From Nodosilinea sp. LEGE 06152 (GTDB taxonomy: Bacteria; Cyanobacteriota; Cyanobacteriia; Phormidesmidales; Phormidesmidaceae), in NCBI RefSeq assembly GCF_015207525.1, contig NZ_JADEWR010000010.1, positions 6,066 through 57,699 of the forward strand: DNA of 51,634 bases, read 5' to 3'. The notes beneath the pieces were generated by a model. It was given only the letters and a program-made list of their open reading frames with translations. It searched no databases and was not told the DNA's origin. A program made the position numbers and the translations under genes. Positions 44,070 to 51,634 of the stretch are shown here, one piece after another; the first letter of the stretch is position 1, and the number at the start of each line of letters is the position of its first letter.

Positions 44070-45431
44070 CTACTCGATGTAGCCGGTATGACGCATGAAC
44101 CGCTCAGCGACGGTCTGCGACTGGGCGATCGCCTGATCGACTGAGACCTGATTGATCAGGGCTGAGGCCATGCGCTGGCCGACCTGGGTGCCGATCGCCT
44201 GAAATTCAGGAATATCCACGTACTGCACGCCCTTGTAGGGGGTGGGCAGCGGAGACGGGTTGGTGATGTCGGCGGACTCAATGGATCTCAGCACGGTTTC
44301 GGCGAAGGGGGCGGCCTGCTGGTAGTTGGGGTTCTCGTAGGTGGAGGTGCGGGTGCCGGGGGGCACCGAGACCCAGCCGTACTCCTCTGCCACCAGCTGC
44401 ACGTACTCCTTGGAGGTGGCCCAGGCGATAAAGCGCTCGGCGGCTTCCGGCGACTGCGACGTGGCCGGAATGGCCAGCGCCCAAGACCACAGCCAGTTCG
44501 AGCCGTTGGGGTAAGACTCGACCGGGGCGCGGGCAAAGCCAATGCGATCGGCCACCTGCGACTGTTCGGGGTTCGAGAGCAGCCCGGCGGCAACGGTGGC
44601 GTCAATCCACATGCCGCACTTGCCGGTGGAGAACAGGGCTAGATTTTCGTTAAAGCCGTTGGAGCTGGCTCCGGGCGGCCCGTACTGGTTCATTACATCC
44701 ACGTAAAAATTGACGGCGTTTTGCCACTCGGGGCTGTCAATGGTGGGGTTCCAGTCCATATCGAACCAGCGGCCGCCAAAGGTGTTGACCAGGGTGGTGA
44801 GAAAGGCCATGTTTTCGCCCCAGCCCGGCTTGCCCCGCAGACAAATGCCGTAGACGCCGTTGGCCGGGTCGTGCACCTGGCTGGCCCATTCGCCCACCTG
44901 GGCATAGGTGGGGTTGGGGGACACCGTAATGCCCGCCTCGTCAAACAGGTCGGTGCGGTAGTAGAGCATCGAGCTTTCACCATAGAAGGGCACCGCATAG
45001 AGGGTGTCTTCGTAAGAAAGCCCGGTGCGAATTGGGTCGATCAGGTCGTCGACATCGTACTCAGCGGGCAGCCCGTCGAGCGATCGCAGCCAGCCCCGCC
45101 TGGCCCAAATCGGCGTTTCGTAAGACCCAATGGTTAACACGTCGAACTGACCGCCCTGGCTAGCCACATCGGTGGTGGTGCGCTGGCGCAGAATGTTTTC
45201 CTCCAGCACCACCCAGCGCAGTTCGATATCGGGGTTGTCGGCTTCGAACTGGCTCGACAGGTCTTGCATCACCACCATGTCGCCGTTGTTGACGGTGGCA
45301 ATGGTCAGGCGAGTGCGGCCATCGGCCTGGGGGCCTGCGGAACAGGCATTGACCAACTGCACCAGCAGCAGGCTAATGAGGAATGCCGCCAGCACTCTGG
45401 CATGCACTCTGGCGCGGCGAAAAAGGCGCAT
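44070..45431 (-). CDS. ABC transporter substrate-binding lipoprotein (polyol/sugar)
   Basis: 453-residue extracellular solute-binding protein family 1. A basic N-region and hydrophobic core end in LVNAC, a lipobox with C30 as the acylated residue, so Lgt and signal peptidase II process it. The mature protein begins near SAGPQADGRTRL. IATVNNGDMVVMQDLSSQFEADNPDIEL and FDVLTIGSYETPIWARRGWL are typical SBP_bac_1 openings; WLWSWALAIPATSQSPEAAERFIAWATSKE is the hinge-proximal block. It belongs to the SmoE/MtlE-like polyol binders. First gene of the transport operon. Confidence 0.92.
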   Translation of the reverse strand: MRLFRRARVHARVLAAFLISLLLVQLVNACSAGPQADGRTRLTIATVNNGDMVVMQDLSSQFEADNPDIELRWVVLEENILRQRTTTDVASQGGQFDVLTIGSYETPIWARRGWLRSLDGLPAEYDVDDLIDPIRTGLSYEDTLYAVPFYGESSMLYYRTDLFDEAGITVSPNPTYAQVGEWASQVHDPANGVYGICLRGKPGWGENMAFLTTLVNTFGGRWFDMDWNPTIDSPEWQNAVNFYVDVMNQYGPPGASSNGFNENLALFSTGKCGMWIDATVAAGLLSNPEQSQVADRIGFARAPVESYPNGSNWLWSWALAIPATSQSPEAAERFIAWATSKEYVQLVAEEYGWVSVPPGTRTSTYENPNYQQAAPFAETVLRSIESADITNPSPLPTPYKGVQYVDIPEFQAIGTQVGQRMASALINQVSVDQAIAQSQTVAERFMRHTGYIE

Positions 45432-45598
45432 CGCACGGCTCCTCGGATTGCTAAAAAAATAAACTAAATTGAACTTATGCTCTAGTCATGGGCAAAAGCC
45501 CAATAATGGAATCATACTGATGTCGCTTCCCAAAGATGAGGCGCTCACTAGTATTCGCAACAATTCTTGATTGCAGTTCTAATCTTGAGGCCAGCTGT
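45432..45598. promoter_or_regulatory. Divergent control region of the polyol cluster
   Basis: 167 bases between divergently transcribed genes, AT-rich around 45450-45475, with GGGC-AAAA-GCCC (45490-45501) as a small dyad. It must hold the promoters of both the transport operon and the SDR gene; the SorC-type regulator is the likely ligand-dependent binder, but no proven SorC box was identified. Confidence 0.45.
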
Positions 45599-46408
45599 AT
45601 GAGCGCGACGGCAACCTACAATTTTCAGGGCAAAACCATTCTGATTACCGGCGGGGCAGGGGAAATTGGCAAAGCCACCGCCCACCGATTTGCCGCCAAC
45701 GGAGCAACAATTGTGTTGCTGGATATTAACGAGATAGGGCTGGCCGAGGTCGCCGAGGGTTTGAAGGACAAGGCCTGCGGCAATCCTGTGTACACCGTGC
45801 GTTGCGATGTCACCGATGCTAAAGAGGTGACCGATATGGTTGCGATCGCCGTTGAGCAGGTGGGCCAGCTCGACTACGTGTTCAACAATGCGGGCTACCA
45901 GGGCGCGTTCGCCAAAACCGACGAATACCCCGAAGAGGACTTCCAGAAGGTGATCGATATCAACGTAGTGGGTGTGTTTCACATTCTCAAGGCGGCCGCC
46001 CGGCAACTGAGAAAGACTGGCGGCGGGGCGATCGTTAATATGGCTAGCCATGCCGGGGTTGATGGGCCGCCCAACATGCTTGCCTACGCCGCCTCCAAGT
46101 TTGCGGTGATTGGCATGACCCAGACGGCGGCCAAAGACCTGGCCCCCTACGGCATTCGCGTCAACGCCCTATCGCCCTCGCTGATTGGCCCTGGCTTTAT
46201 GTGGACCCGGCAGACAGAACTGCAGGCGGGGGTCGGCTCCCAGTATTTTGATGCCGATCCTAAGGTGGTTGAGCAGCAGATGATAGACTCAGTGCCGCTG
46301 CGCCGCCTGGGCAGTTTGGAAGAAGTTGCCAATGGGGTGGCTTTCTTGATGAGCGACGAGGCTAGCTACATCACCGGGTTTAATCTGGATATTACCGGGG
46401 GGCAGTAG
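45599..46408 (+). CDS. SDR-family polyol dehydrogenase
   Basis: 269 residues from the ATG at 45599; the frame extends 21 codons upstream without a ribosome site. Classical SDR: TILITGGAGEIGKATAHRFA (cofactor loop), D in LLDINE (NAD preference), NNAG in YVFNNAGYQG, Ser in NMASHAG, and the catalytic YAASKFAVIGMTQ. Related to sorbitol/galactitol-2-dehydrogenases (SmoS). Divergent from the binding-protein gene with the regulator downstream, it probably oxidises sorbitol or galactitol. Confidence 0.9.
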   Translation: MSATATYNFQGKTILITGGAGEIGKATAHRFAANGATIVLLDINEIGLAEVAEGLKDKACGNPVYTVRCDVTDAKEVTDMVAIAVEQVGQLDYVFNNAGYQGAFAKTDEYPEEDFQKVIDINVVGVFHILKAAARQLRKTGGGAIVNMASHAGVDGPPNMLAYAASKFAVIGMTQTAAKDLAPYGIRVNALSPSLIGPGFMWTRQTELQAGVGSQYFDADPKVVEQQMIDSVPLRRLGSLEEVANGVAFLMSDEASYITGFNLDITGGQ

Positions 46409-46528
46409 GGTGACCAGGGCAGGGTTGAGCAAAAAATCTAACTTTGGGTATGTGCTCAATCCGTCTTTGGGTGGATCTTTAATTTAAAGAAGTCCTACTT
46501 AAGAGAGTAGCGGTGGATGAGGTAAACG

Positions 46529-47491
46529 ATGGGAGACATGTATGCAGAGAAGCGCGATCGCAAACTCGATCTAGCGGCCCACGCCGCCTGGCTCTACTAC
46601 ATCGCGGGCAATACTCAAGAGGAAATTGCCGCCAAACTCAACGTGTCGCGGCAGGCAGCCCAGCGGTTAGTGGCCCTGGCCGTCAGCGAAAAGCTGATCA
46701 AATTTCGCCTCGACCATCCCCTCAGCCACTGCATTGCCCTGGCCGAGGCCCTGCGCGACCAGTTTCAGTTAGCAATGTGTGAAGTCGTGCCCGACCCCGC
46801 TGTTGGTGGCGATCTCTACAATGGCCTCGGCGTCTGTGCCGCCGCCTACCTGGAGACCTACCTGGTGGCCAAAACCCCCTCTATTTTGGCTTTTAGCTCA
46901 GGGCGTACCCTGCGGGCTATGGTCGATCAAATTCCGTCGATGGATCAGCCCCAGCACAAGATTGTCTCGATCGTGGGCAACATGTCGCACTACGGGCTGG
47001 CTGGTCGCCACGAGGTGGTTATGCACCTGTCGGATCGGGTGGGGTCGCAAACCTACCCGGTGCCCACGCCAGCGGTGGCTACCAGCGTAGAAGAACGCGA
47101 CCTGCTGCAAACCCAGCGATCGTTTCTGGCGGTTAAGGCCCTGGCGGAGCAGGCCAAGGTCACCTTTGTCGGCATTAGCCACATCGCCTGGAACGCACCC
47201 CTCCACGAGGACGGCTTTATCGACGACGGCGAACTGACCGAGCTGATTGAGCTGGGGGCCGTGGGCGAGATTGCGGGCTGGGCGTTTAATGCCCAGGGAA
47301 AGCTGCTGCAAGCGGGTACCAACAGCCGCGTGGCTGGCGTGCCCCTTCAGCAGCCAGCCCAGCGCTTGATCATCGGCGTTGCAGGGGGGCTTCGCAAAAC
47401 CGAAGCCATTCGCGCCGCCCTGCACAGTCAGCTAATCAGCGGCTTGATTACCGACGAAGCGGCGGCCACGGCGATTTTGAAAAGGGGATGA
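46529..47491 (+). CDS. SorC-family sugar-responsive regulator
   Basis: 320 residues. The N-terminal helix-turn-helix is LAAHAAWLYYIAGNTQEEIAAKLNVSRQAAQRLVALAV. The C-terminal sugar-phosphate-binding domain of the SorC/DeoR type has ILAFSSGRTLRAMVDQIP, VGISHIAWNAPL and IIGVAGGLRKTEAIRAALHSQLISGLITDEAAATAIL. Members bind sugar phosphates (sorbitol-6-P, fructose-6-P, xylulose-5-P) to control uptake genes. It sits centrally in the cluster and is the obvious local regulator. Confidence 0.93.
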   Translation: MGDMYAEKRDRKLDLAAHAAWLYYIAGNTQEEIAAKLNVSRQAAQRLVALAVSEKLIKFRLDHPLSHCIALAEALRDQFQLAMCEVVPDPAVGGDLYNGLGVCAAAYLETYLVAKTPSILAFSSGRTLRAMVDQIPSMDQPQHKIVSIVGNMSHYGLAGRHEVVMHLSDRVGSQTYPVPTPAVATSVEERDLLQTQRSFLAVKALAEQAKVTFVGISHIAWNAPLHEDGFIDDGELTELIELGAVGEIAGWAFNAQGKLLQAGTNSRVAGVPLQQPAQRLIIGVAGGLRKTEAIRAALHSQLISGLITDEAAATAILKRG

Positions 47492-47570
47492 CTATTATCT
47501 GCCCGAGATCGGCTGGCTCGGATGGATGGGTTTAGAGGGTGTTGTTGAATTGAATCGTGAATTTGGGTAA

Positions 47571-47590
47571 GGGCAAACGGCCGTTTGCCC
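47571..47590. repeat. Perfect 20-bp palindrome (REP-like)
   Basis: GGGCAAACGGCCGTTTGCCC between the regulator gene and the fructokinase gene, followed by CCTACG. Same family as 39131-39154 and 48637-48739. Confidence 0.8.
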
Positions 47591-47664
47591 CTACGAGAGA
47601 CGTTGCAGTTTTGATTCATACCTACATCCAGCAATGCCGGTTTAGAGCAATTGAGGAGAAAACC

Positions 47665-48636
47665 ATGACCGAGCCTGTTATTTGTTTGGGAGAATGCTTA
47701 GTCGATCGCCTGTTTGAGGTCGGTGAAACGCCCGGTGCAGCTTCCGCCAGCGGCACCGATTACCCTGGGGGAGCACCCGCCAATGTGGCCGCTGCGATCG
47801 CAAAACTCGGCACCCCCACCCAGCTAATTAGCGCCCTGGGCCAGGACGACTTGGGTGACTGGCTAGTTCAGGTCTTGCAGGAACAGGGGGTAACCTGCCA
47901 AATTCAGCGCGTGGCCGACCTGCCCACCCGCACGGTGCTGGTGCAGCGGGATGAAACGGGCGATCGCACCTTCATCGGCTTCAGCGCCCCCGACCCTGCC
48001 GCCTTTGCCGACGCCCACCTCACCCCCGACTGGATCGATGCCGTCGATTTTGCCGGGGTAAAGTATCTGGTAATGGGCACTTTGGGCTTGGCTTACCCCA
48101 CCACCGCCAGTGCCATGGAGCGGGCGCGGGACAAGGCTCAGCAGGCGGGGGCCAAAATTGTGATCGACCTGAACTGGCGGCCAGTGTTTTGGCCTGACGA
48201 GGCGATCGCGCCCAAAACCATTCAAAACTTTCTCAAGACTGCCGACCTGCTCAAGCTCTCTAAGGAAGAAGCCGAGTGGCTGCTGGATAACGATTCCGCC
48301 GCTGAGATCTGTCAGCAGTTTCCCCAGTGTGAGGCCGTATTGCTCACCGACGGAGGCAACGGCAGCACCTGCGCCACGAAGCAGCACAGCGTTTCACTCA
48401 CGGCCTTTAACGTCCACAGCCAAGACACCACCGGGGCGGGGGACGCCTTTCTGGCCGGAATTCTCCACCAACTCTGCCAGCGGGGATGGGATGTTTGGCA
48501 AGACCCGGCTGAGATGGAAGCGATTTTGCGCTACGCCAGCGCGGTGGGGGCGCTAACGACGCTAAAGCCGGGAGCGATCGCCGCCCAGCCCGCCCCCCAG
48601 GAGGTCGATGCCTTTCTACACCAGCCCAAACCCTGA
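47665..48636 (+). CDS. PfkB-family fructokinase
   Basis: 323 residues from the ATG at 47665, with GAGGAG eight bases upstream; an in-frame start upstream would lie inside the palindromic repeat. ICLGECLVDRL and DYPGGAPANVAAAIAKLG are the PfkB N-terminal motifs; VIDLNWRPVFW and the anion-hole motif DTTGAGDAFLAGI (catalytic Asp) are intact. Phosphorylates fructose to fructose-6-phosphate, linking the polyol dehydrogenases to glycolysis. The end abuts palindromic repeats. Confidence 0.93.
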   Translation: MTEPVICLGECLVDRLFEVGETPGAASASGTDYPGGAPANVAAAIAKLGTPTQLISALGQDDLGDWLVQVLQEQGVTCQIQRVADLPTRTVLVQRDETGDRTFIGFSAPDPAAFADAHLTPDWIDAVDFAGVKYLVMGTLGLAYPTTASAMERARDKAQQAGAKIVIDLNWRPVFWPDEAIAPKTIQNFLKTADLLKLSKEEAEWLLDNDSAAEICQQFPQCEAVLLTDGGNGSTCATKQHSVSLTAFNVHSQDTTGAGDAFLAGILHQLCQRGWDVWQDPAEMEAILRYASAVGALTTLKPGAIAAQPAPQEVDAFLHQPKP

Positions 48637-48739
48637 GGGCAAATGCCATTTGCCCCTACCCAGCACCCGTTCTTTTGCCCCTACCCAGCACCAATTCTAA
48701 AAAGGCAACCCCGTAGGGGCAAACGCCGTTTGCCCTAAC
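48637..48739. repeat. Cluster of REP-like palindromes
   Basis: GGGCAAATGCCATTTGCCC at 48637-48655, a direct repeat TTTGCCCCTACCCAGCACC twice (48650-48668 and 48675-48693), then GTAGGGGCAAACGCCGTTTG at 48713-48732. Several copies of the palindromic family lie side by side after the fructokinase gene. Confidence 0.7.
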
Positions 48740-48779
48740 CTAACCGGGGTAAATACACAGGATTTGACGCGATCGCCCC

Positions 48780-49553
48780 TCACGCCACCTCTAGCCCGAT
48801 CTCAAATCGTCCGGTATAGCCCTCCCCAGTCTCGGTTACAGGGAGCATGAGCCGATCGCCGCCGTTGCGAAAGATGCCGTCATTCTGGTTGCGGGTGGTG
48901 CGATTCGCGAAGCGATCCGTGCCGGAATCGCCCCTGGTGCTGTAGGGGGGTTGGGCGTAGATGCGATCGCTCAAAGCATCGTCAAAGTAGAGCTGTGAGG
49001 TAAATTCGTAGCTCTGGTTAGCAGCAGTATTGTCACGAATTTTGAAGTGGATATGCACAGCCCGGCCCGGATACCAACCTGGATAAATGGTGGTGAACTC
49101 GACCGTGCCGTCAGCATTAGTAGTTTGAGACCCGCGCAGGAACTTTTGCCCCACAGTGTTGGCTCTGGGGTCAACTACGTCTGAATAGACCCCGTTGGCA
49201 TCACAGTGCCAAACATCGACAATGGCCCCTGCCAAAGGCACACAGGCATTGGCACCCACCTGGGAAACTCGAAATTGTAGCGTTAGCGGAACGCCCGGTG
49301 TCACCGAGCCAGTCGCTGGGTCGGAGCGAATATCGGAGCGGTTCAGCCCTTCATCGACAAAATAGGGACCTTCGGTCTGCTGGGGGCGCACCGTACAGGC
49401 GGGCTGCCCTGCCGCCCCGGTCGAGGTTTGGGCTACGGTGCCGCTGAGTTCAGCCGAAGCCGAGGGCCTGCGAGCACAACCAAGTAGTGAAACTATCAGG
49501 CTGCCGCCAATCAAGCCCAGGGCATCTCGCCGATTGAATCTAGGGCCGTTCAT
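48780..49553 (-). CDS. Intradiol ring-cleavage dioxygenase-like secreted protein
   Basis: 257 residues from the ATG at 49553 (another ATG is eight codons upstream). The leader has RRDALGLIGGSLIVSLLGCARRP, a twin-arginine-like export signal ending in a lipobox-like GC. The domain from about 50 is the intradiol dioxygenase fold: ACTVRPQQTEGPYFVD, AIVDVWHCDANGVYSD (first Tyr ligand), and PGWYPGRAVHIHFKI (second Tyr and two His iron ligands). All four Fe(III) ligands appear present. Exported family members of unknown substrate are common. Unrelated in function to the polyol genes around it. Confidence 0.87.
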   Translation of the reverse strand: MNGPRFNRRDALGLIGGSLIVSLLGCARRPSASAELSGTVAQTSTGAAGQPACTVRPQQTEGPYFVDEGLNRSDIRSDPATGSVTPGVPLTLQFRVSQVGANACVPLAGAIVDVWHCDANGVYSDVVDPRANTVGQKFLRGSQTTNADGTVEFTTIYPGWYPGRAVHIHFKIRDNTAANQSYEFTSQLYFDDALSDRIYAQPPYSTRGDSGTDRFANRTTRNQNDGIFRNGGDRLMLPVTETGEGYTGRFEIGLEVA

Positions 49554-49673
49554 TCTGAATACGTATCGTCTTGGCATTGGTTTAGGGGCGTTGCTATATC
49601 GACAGCTTCTATGGGGCCAATGCTACGCCCCTACGGGGTTCCTAATACTGCTTACGGCACCAAAGGAAATCCC

Positions 49674-51170
49674 CTATCTAACAACCTTCAGCGACTCATA
49701 GAGCGGGGTGTAGCGCTCAAATGCCGCCTCATAGGCCGCCTGCGACCGGGGCTGCACCGCCTCGATCGCCTCCGGCAAAATCTCAAACGCTGCCTCCAGA
49801 GACGGATACGCCCCCACCCCCACCATCGCCAAAATCGCCGCTCCGTAGGCCGCCCCTTCTTCGGCTTTGGGGGCCACCAGTTCTGTCCCCAGCACATCTG
49901 CTAGCAGGTGAAACCAGAGGGGCGATCGCACCCCGCCCCCCGTCGCCAACAGCTGCGTCACCGGAGCAATGTCCTGAATCACCTCCAGGGTCGCCCGCAG
50001 GCTAAAGGCCACCCCCTCTAGCACCGCTCGAATCAGGTCGCCCTGGGTGTGGGCTAGCGACAAATTCACCCAGGCCCCCCGCGTGTCGGGGTCGAGGTAG
50101 GGGCTGCGCTCGCCCGCCAGGTGGGGCAAAAACAGCACGCCTCGCGCCCCCGGTTCAGACTGTTCTGCCAGCGCCATCAGATCGGCAAAGTCGATACTGG
50201 GGGCAAAGGTGTCGCGGTACCAGCGCAGGGCACCCCCCGCCGCCAGGGTCACCCCCAGCAGGTGGTAGCCGCCGTCGGCATGGCAAAACAGGTGCACGCG
50301 CCCTTCGGGGTCGGGGGTGGGGCGATCGCAGGGGGCAAAAATCACCCCTGATGTGCCAATGCTGAGGCTGCCCCGACCCAGGTTGCGGTCTGAAATCCCT
50401 AAACCGATGGCCGCAGCGGCGTTGTCACCGCCCCCCGCCACCACGGGCAGTCCGGCGGGCAATCCAGTGCGCTCAGCCAGCTCAGGTTTCAACCGTCCAG
50501 CAACGGCGGTTGATTTGACCACCTCAGGGAATAGGTCAGGACTGATATCTAGAGCACTCAGAATCTCGCTATCCCACTGTCGACTAGCTAGGTTCAAACA
50601 GCCAATGCCTGAGGCATCGGAGGGTTCGCTCACCGCTGCCCCGGTCAGCACGTAGCCGAGGTAGTCTTTGGGCAGCAAGATCTGCCGCACCTGTTCGTAG
50701 GCCTGGGGTTCCTCATTGCGCAGCCACACCAGCTTCGGCAGCTGAAACCCCGTAATCGCCGGGTTGCCCGTCCGCTGAATCAGCTCTGCGCGAGGCACCG
50801 CCGCCTCAATTTCTACCACGGCGGCCCCCGTGCGCTGGTCGTTCCAAAGAATTGCCGGGCGAATCACCTGACCATCGCCATCCAGCGGCACCATGCCGTG
50901 CATTTGGCCCGACAGCCCCAGAGCGATGGCCTGCTGCCCCTCAATCTGCCCAGCCACCTCGCTCAGGGCCGTCAAGCTGGCCTTCACCCAGTCGGCGGGC
51001 TGCTGCTCCGTCCAGCCGGGGCGGGGGGTGAGCAGGGGGTAACTTTGGGTAGTTTGGGCCACTACCTGACCCTGCAGATTGACGGCGATCGCCCGCACTC
51101 CGCCAGTTCCCAAGTCTAAACCAATCACTACATCTGCCAACTCAGCCTCTCCAAATCTACGATTCTGCAA
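49674..51170 (-). CDS. xylB: Xylulokinase
   Basis: 498-residue FGGY kinase. [20 protein letters not shown] (phosphate-1 loop), [47 protein letters not shown] and [22 protein letters not shown] are the XylB pattern; the SGQMHG motif separates it from glycerol and gluconate kinases. Phosphorylates D-xylulose to xylulose-5-phosphate, which fits arabitol oxidation by the polyol dehydrogenase. Its ATG overlaps the end of the upstream NADH dehydrogenase gene by 14 bases, suggesting co-transcription with it. Confidence 0.93.
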   Translation of the reverse strand: MQNRRFGEAELADVVIGLDLGTGGVRAIAVNLQGQVVAQTTQSYPLLTPRPGWTEQQPADWVKASLTALSEVAGQIEGQQAIALGLSGQMHGMVPLDGDGQVIRPAILWNDQRTGAAVVEIEAAVPRAELIQRTGNPAITGFQLPKLVWLRNEEPQAYEQVRQILLPKDYLGYVLTGAAVSEPSDASGIGCLNLASRQWDSEILSALDISPDLFPEVVKSTAVAGRLKPELAERTGLPAGLPVVAGGGDNAAAAIGLGISDRNLGRGSLSIGTSGVIFAPCDRPTPDPEGRVHLFCHADGGYHLLGVTLAAGGALRWYRDTFAPSIDFADLMALAEQSEPGARGVLFLPHLAGERSPYLDPDTRGAWVNLSLAHTQGDLIRAVLEGVAFSLRATLEVIQDIAPVTQLLATGGGVRSPLWFHLLADVLGTELVAPKAEEGAAYGAAILAMVGVGAYPSLEAAFEILPEAIEAVQPRSQAAYEAAFERYTPLYESLKVVR

Positions 51171-51634
51171 CCAGTGGTGCCTCTCGCTCGGTCGAGCTAC
51201 GCAGTGGATCAGAATCCGCTACGCCCTGATGGGGCTGCTCCCTAACCACCGGCTCATCCAGGCGGCTTTCTTCCCAGGTAATCAGTCGCGTGCCGCCCTT
51301 GCGGGTGAAATAGCTCCACAGCCACTGAATCATCACCAGCAGCTTGTTGTCGAACTCAATGAGAAAATAGATGTGAACGAAAATCCAGATCAGCCAGGCC
51401 GGGAGACCCGACAGCTTGAGCCGCCCCATATTCACCACCGCCTCGTGGTGGCCGATCACCGCCAGACTGCCTGCATCGTTGTAGTGAAAAGCGGGCAAAT
51501 CGCTGCCCTGAAGCCGCTGCTGAATCAGCTTGGCCACATAGGCCCCCTGCTGCATGGCCACGGGCGCAACCCCCGGCAGGGGCTGCTTTTCCTCCGGGGA
51601 GGCTGCGCCATCGCTCTGGTGGGCAAAGTGGGCC
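51157..51634 (-). CDS. Type II NADH dehydrogenase, C-terminal part (cut by window edge)
   Basis: 158 residues of an incomplete protein; the frame enters from the right edge. [19 protein letters not shown] and [18 protein letters not shown] are the NDH-2 (single-subunit NADH:quinone oxidoreductase) C-terminal motifs. [21 protein letters not shown] is the membrane-associating helix, followed by [15 protein letters not shown] [12 protein letters not shown]. The tail is hydrophilic. The FAD and NADH domains lie beyond the window. It may be the first gene of a transcript continuing into xylB. Confidence 0.9.
   Translation of the reverse strand, partial: AHFAHQSDGAASPEEKQPLPGVAPVAMQQGAYVAKLIQQRLQGSDLPAFHYNDAGSLAVIGHHEAVVNMGRLKLSGLPAWLIWIFVHIYFLIEFDNKLLVMIQWLWSYFTRKGGTRLITWEESRLDEPVVREQPHQGVADSDPLRSSTEREAPLVAES

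Overview
The window looks like a chromosomal segment of a filamentous-type cyanobacterium. The octamer GCGATCGC (HIP1) is scattered through almost all genes. There is a cyAbrB-type regulator, a cyanobacterial recA, and several interspersed palindromic repeats of the kind common in Leptolyngbya/Nodosilinea-like genomes. Most coding sequence is GC-rich with long convergent and divergent gene runs. The genus is inference only. No tRNA, rRNA, CRISPR array or complete insertion sequence was seen.

1-24400: mostly housekeeping and accessory single genes. These are DNA polymerase IV, a MAPEG protein, a hemerythrin-like protein, a glycine-zipper/LEA-like repeat protein, a decayed SulP-type transporter, small membrane proteins, a TVP38-family protein, Lgt, a TPR protein, signal peptidase I, an SGNH hydrolase, RecA, a PAP2 phosphatase, a YvlD-like protein, a Pmp3 peptide and an AI-2E-family permease. 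A MerR / carboxymuconolactone-decarboxylase-like / aldo-keto reductase operon follows, with a textbook MerR operator. Next come a cytochrome-b-like protein, a seven-helix protein and cyAbrB.

24400-39400: phosphoglycerate mutase, a UGT-type glycosyltransferase, an SDR, an alpha/beta hydrolase lacking canonical triad residues, and a large hybrid histidine kinase with a degenerate N-terminal receiver. At 33.6-36.1 kb an AT-rich, HIP1-free island carries two overlapping genes. The first is a PD-(D/E)XK nuclease-like domain fused to a ParA ATPase. The second is a ParB-like protein whose GERR box is replaced and which ends in a Rho_N/SAP-like helix pair. This is the best candidate for an undescribed system (partition-like, defence-like or an element remnant). 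A J-domain protein, an Asp-box propeller protein, an NAD(P)-binding protein and a membrane protein follow.

39378-51170: a polyol utilisation cluster. On the minus strand lie a periplasmic binding lipoprotein, two permeases, an ATPase and a mannitol-2-dehydrogenase-type enzyme. Divergently, on the plus strand, lie an SDR polyol dehydrogenase, a SorC-type regulator and a PfkB-type fructokinase. After an intradiol dioxygenase-like gene comes a minus-strand xylulokinase. Together they would import a polyol (mannitol, sorbitol or arabitol), oxidise it to fructose or xylulose, and phosphorylate it. The window ends inside a type II NADH dehydrogenase gene.

Intergenic DNA holds several repeat families: a ~130-bp MITE-like element present twice, GGGGCAAACGGCCGTTTGCC-type palindromes, GTAGGTTGGGT-bounded repeats, and a number of hairpins. 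All assignments come from reading the sequence; no database search was run.
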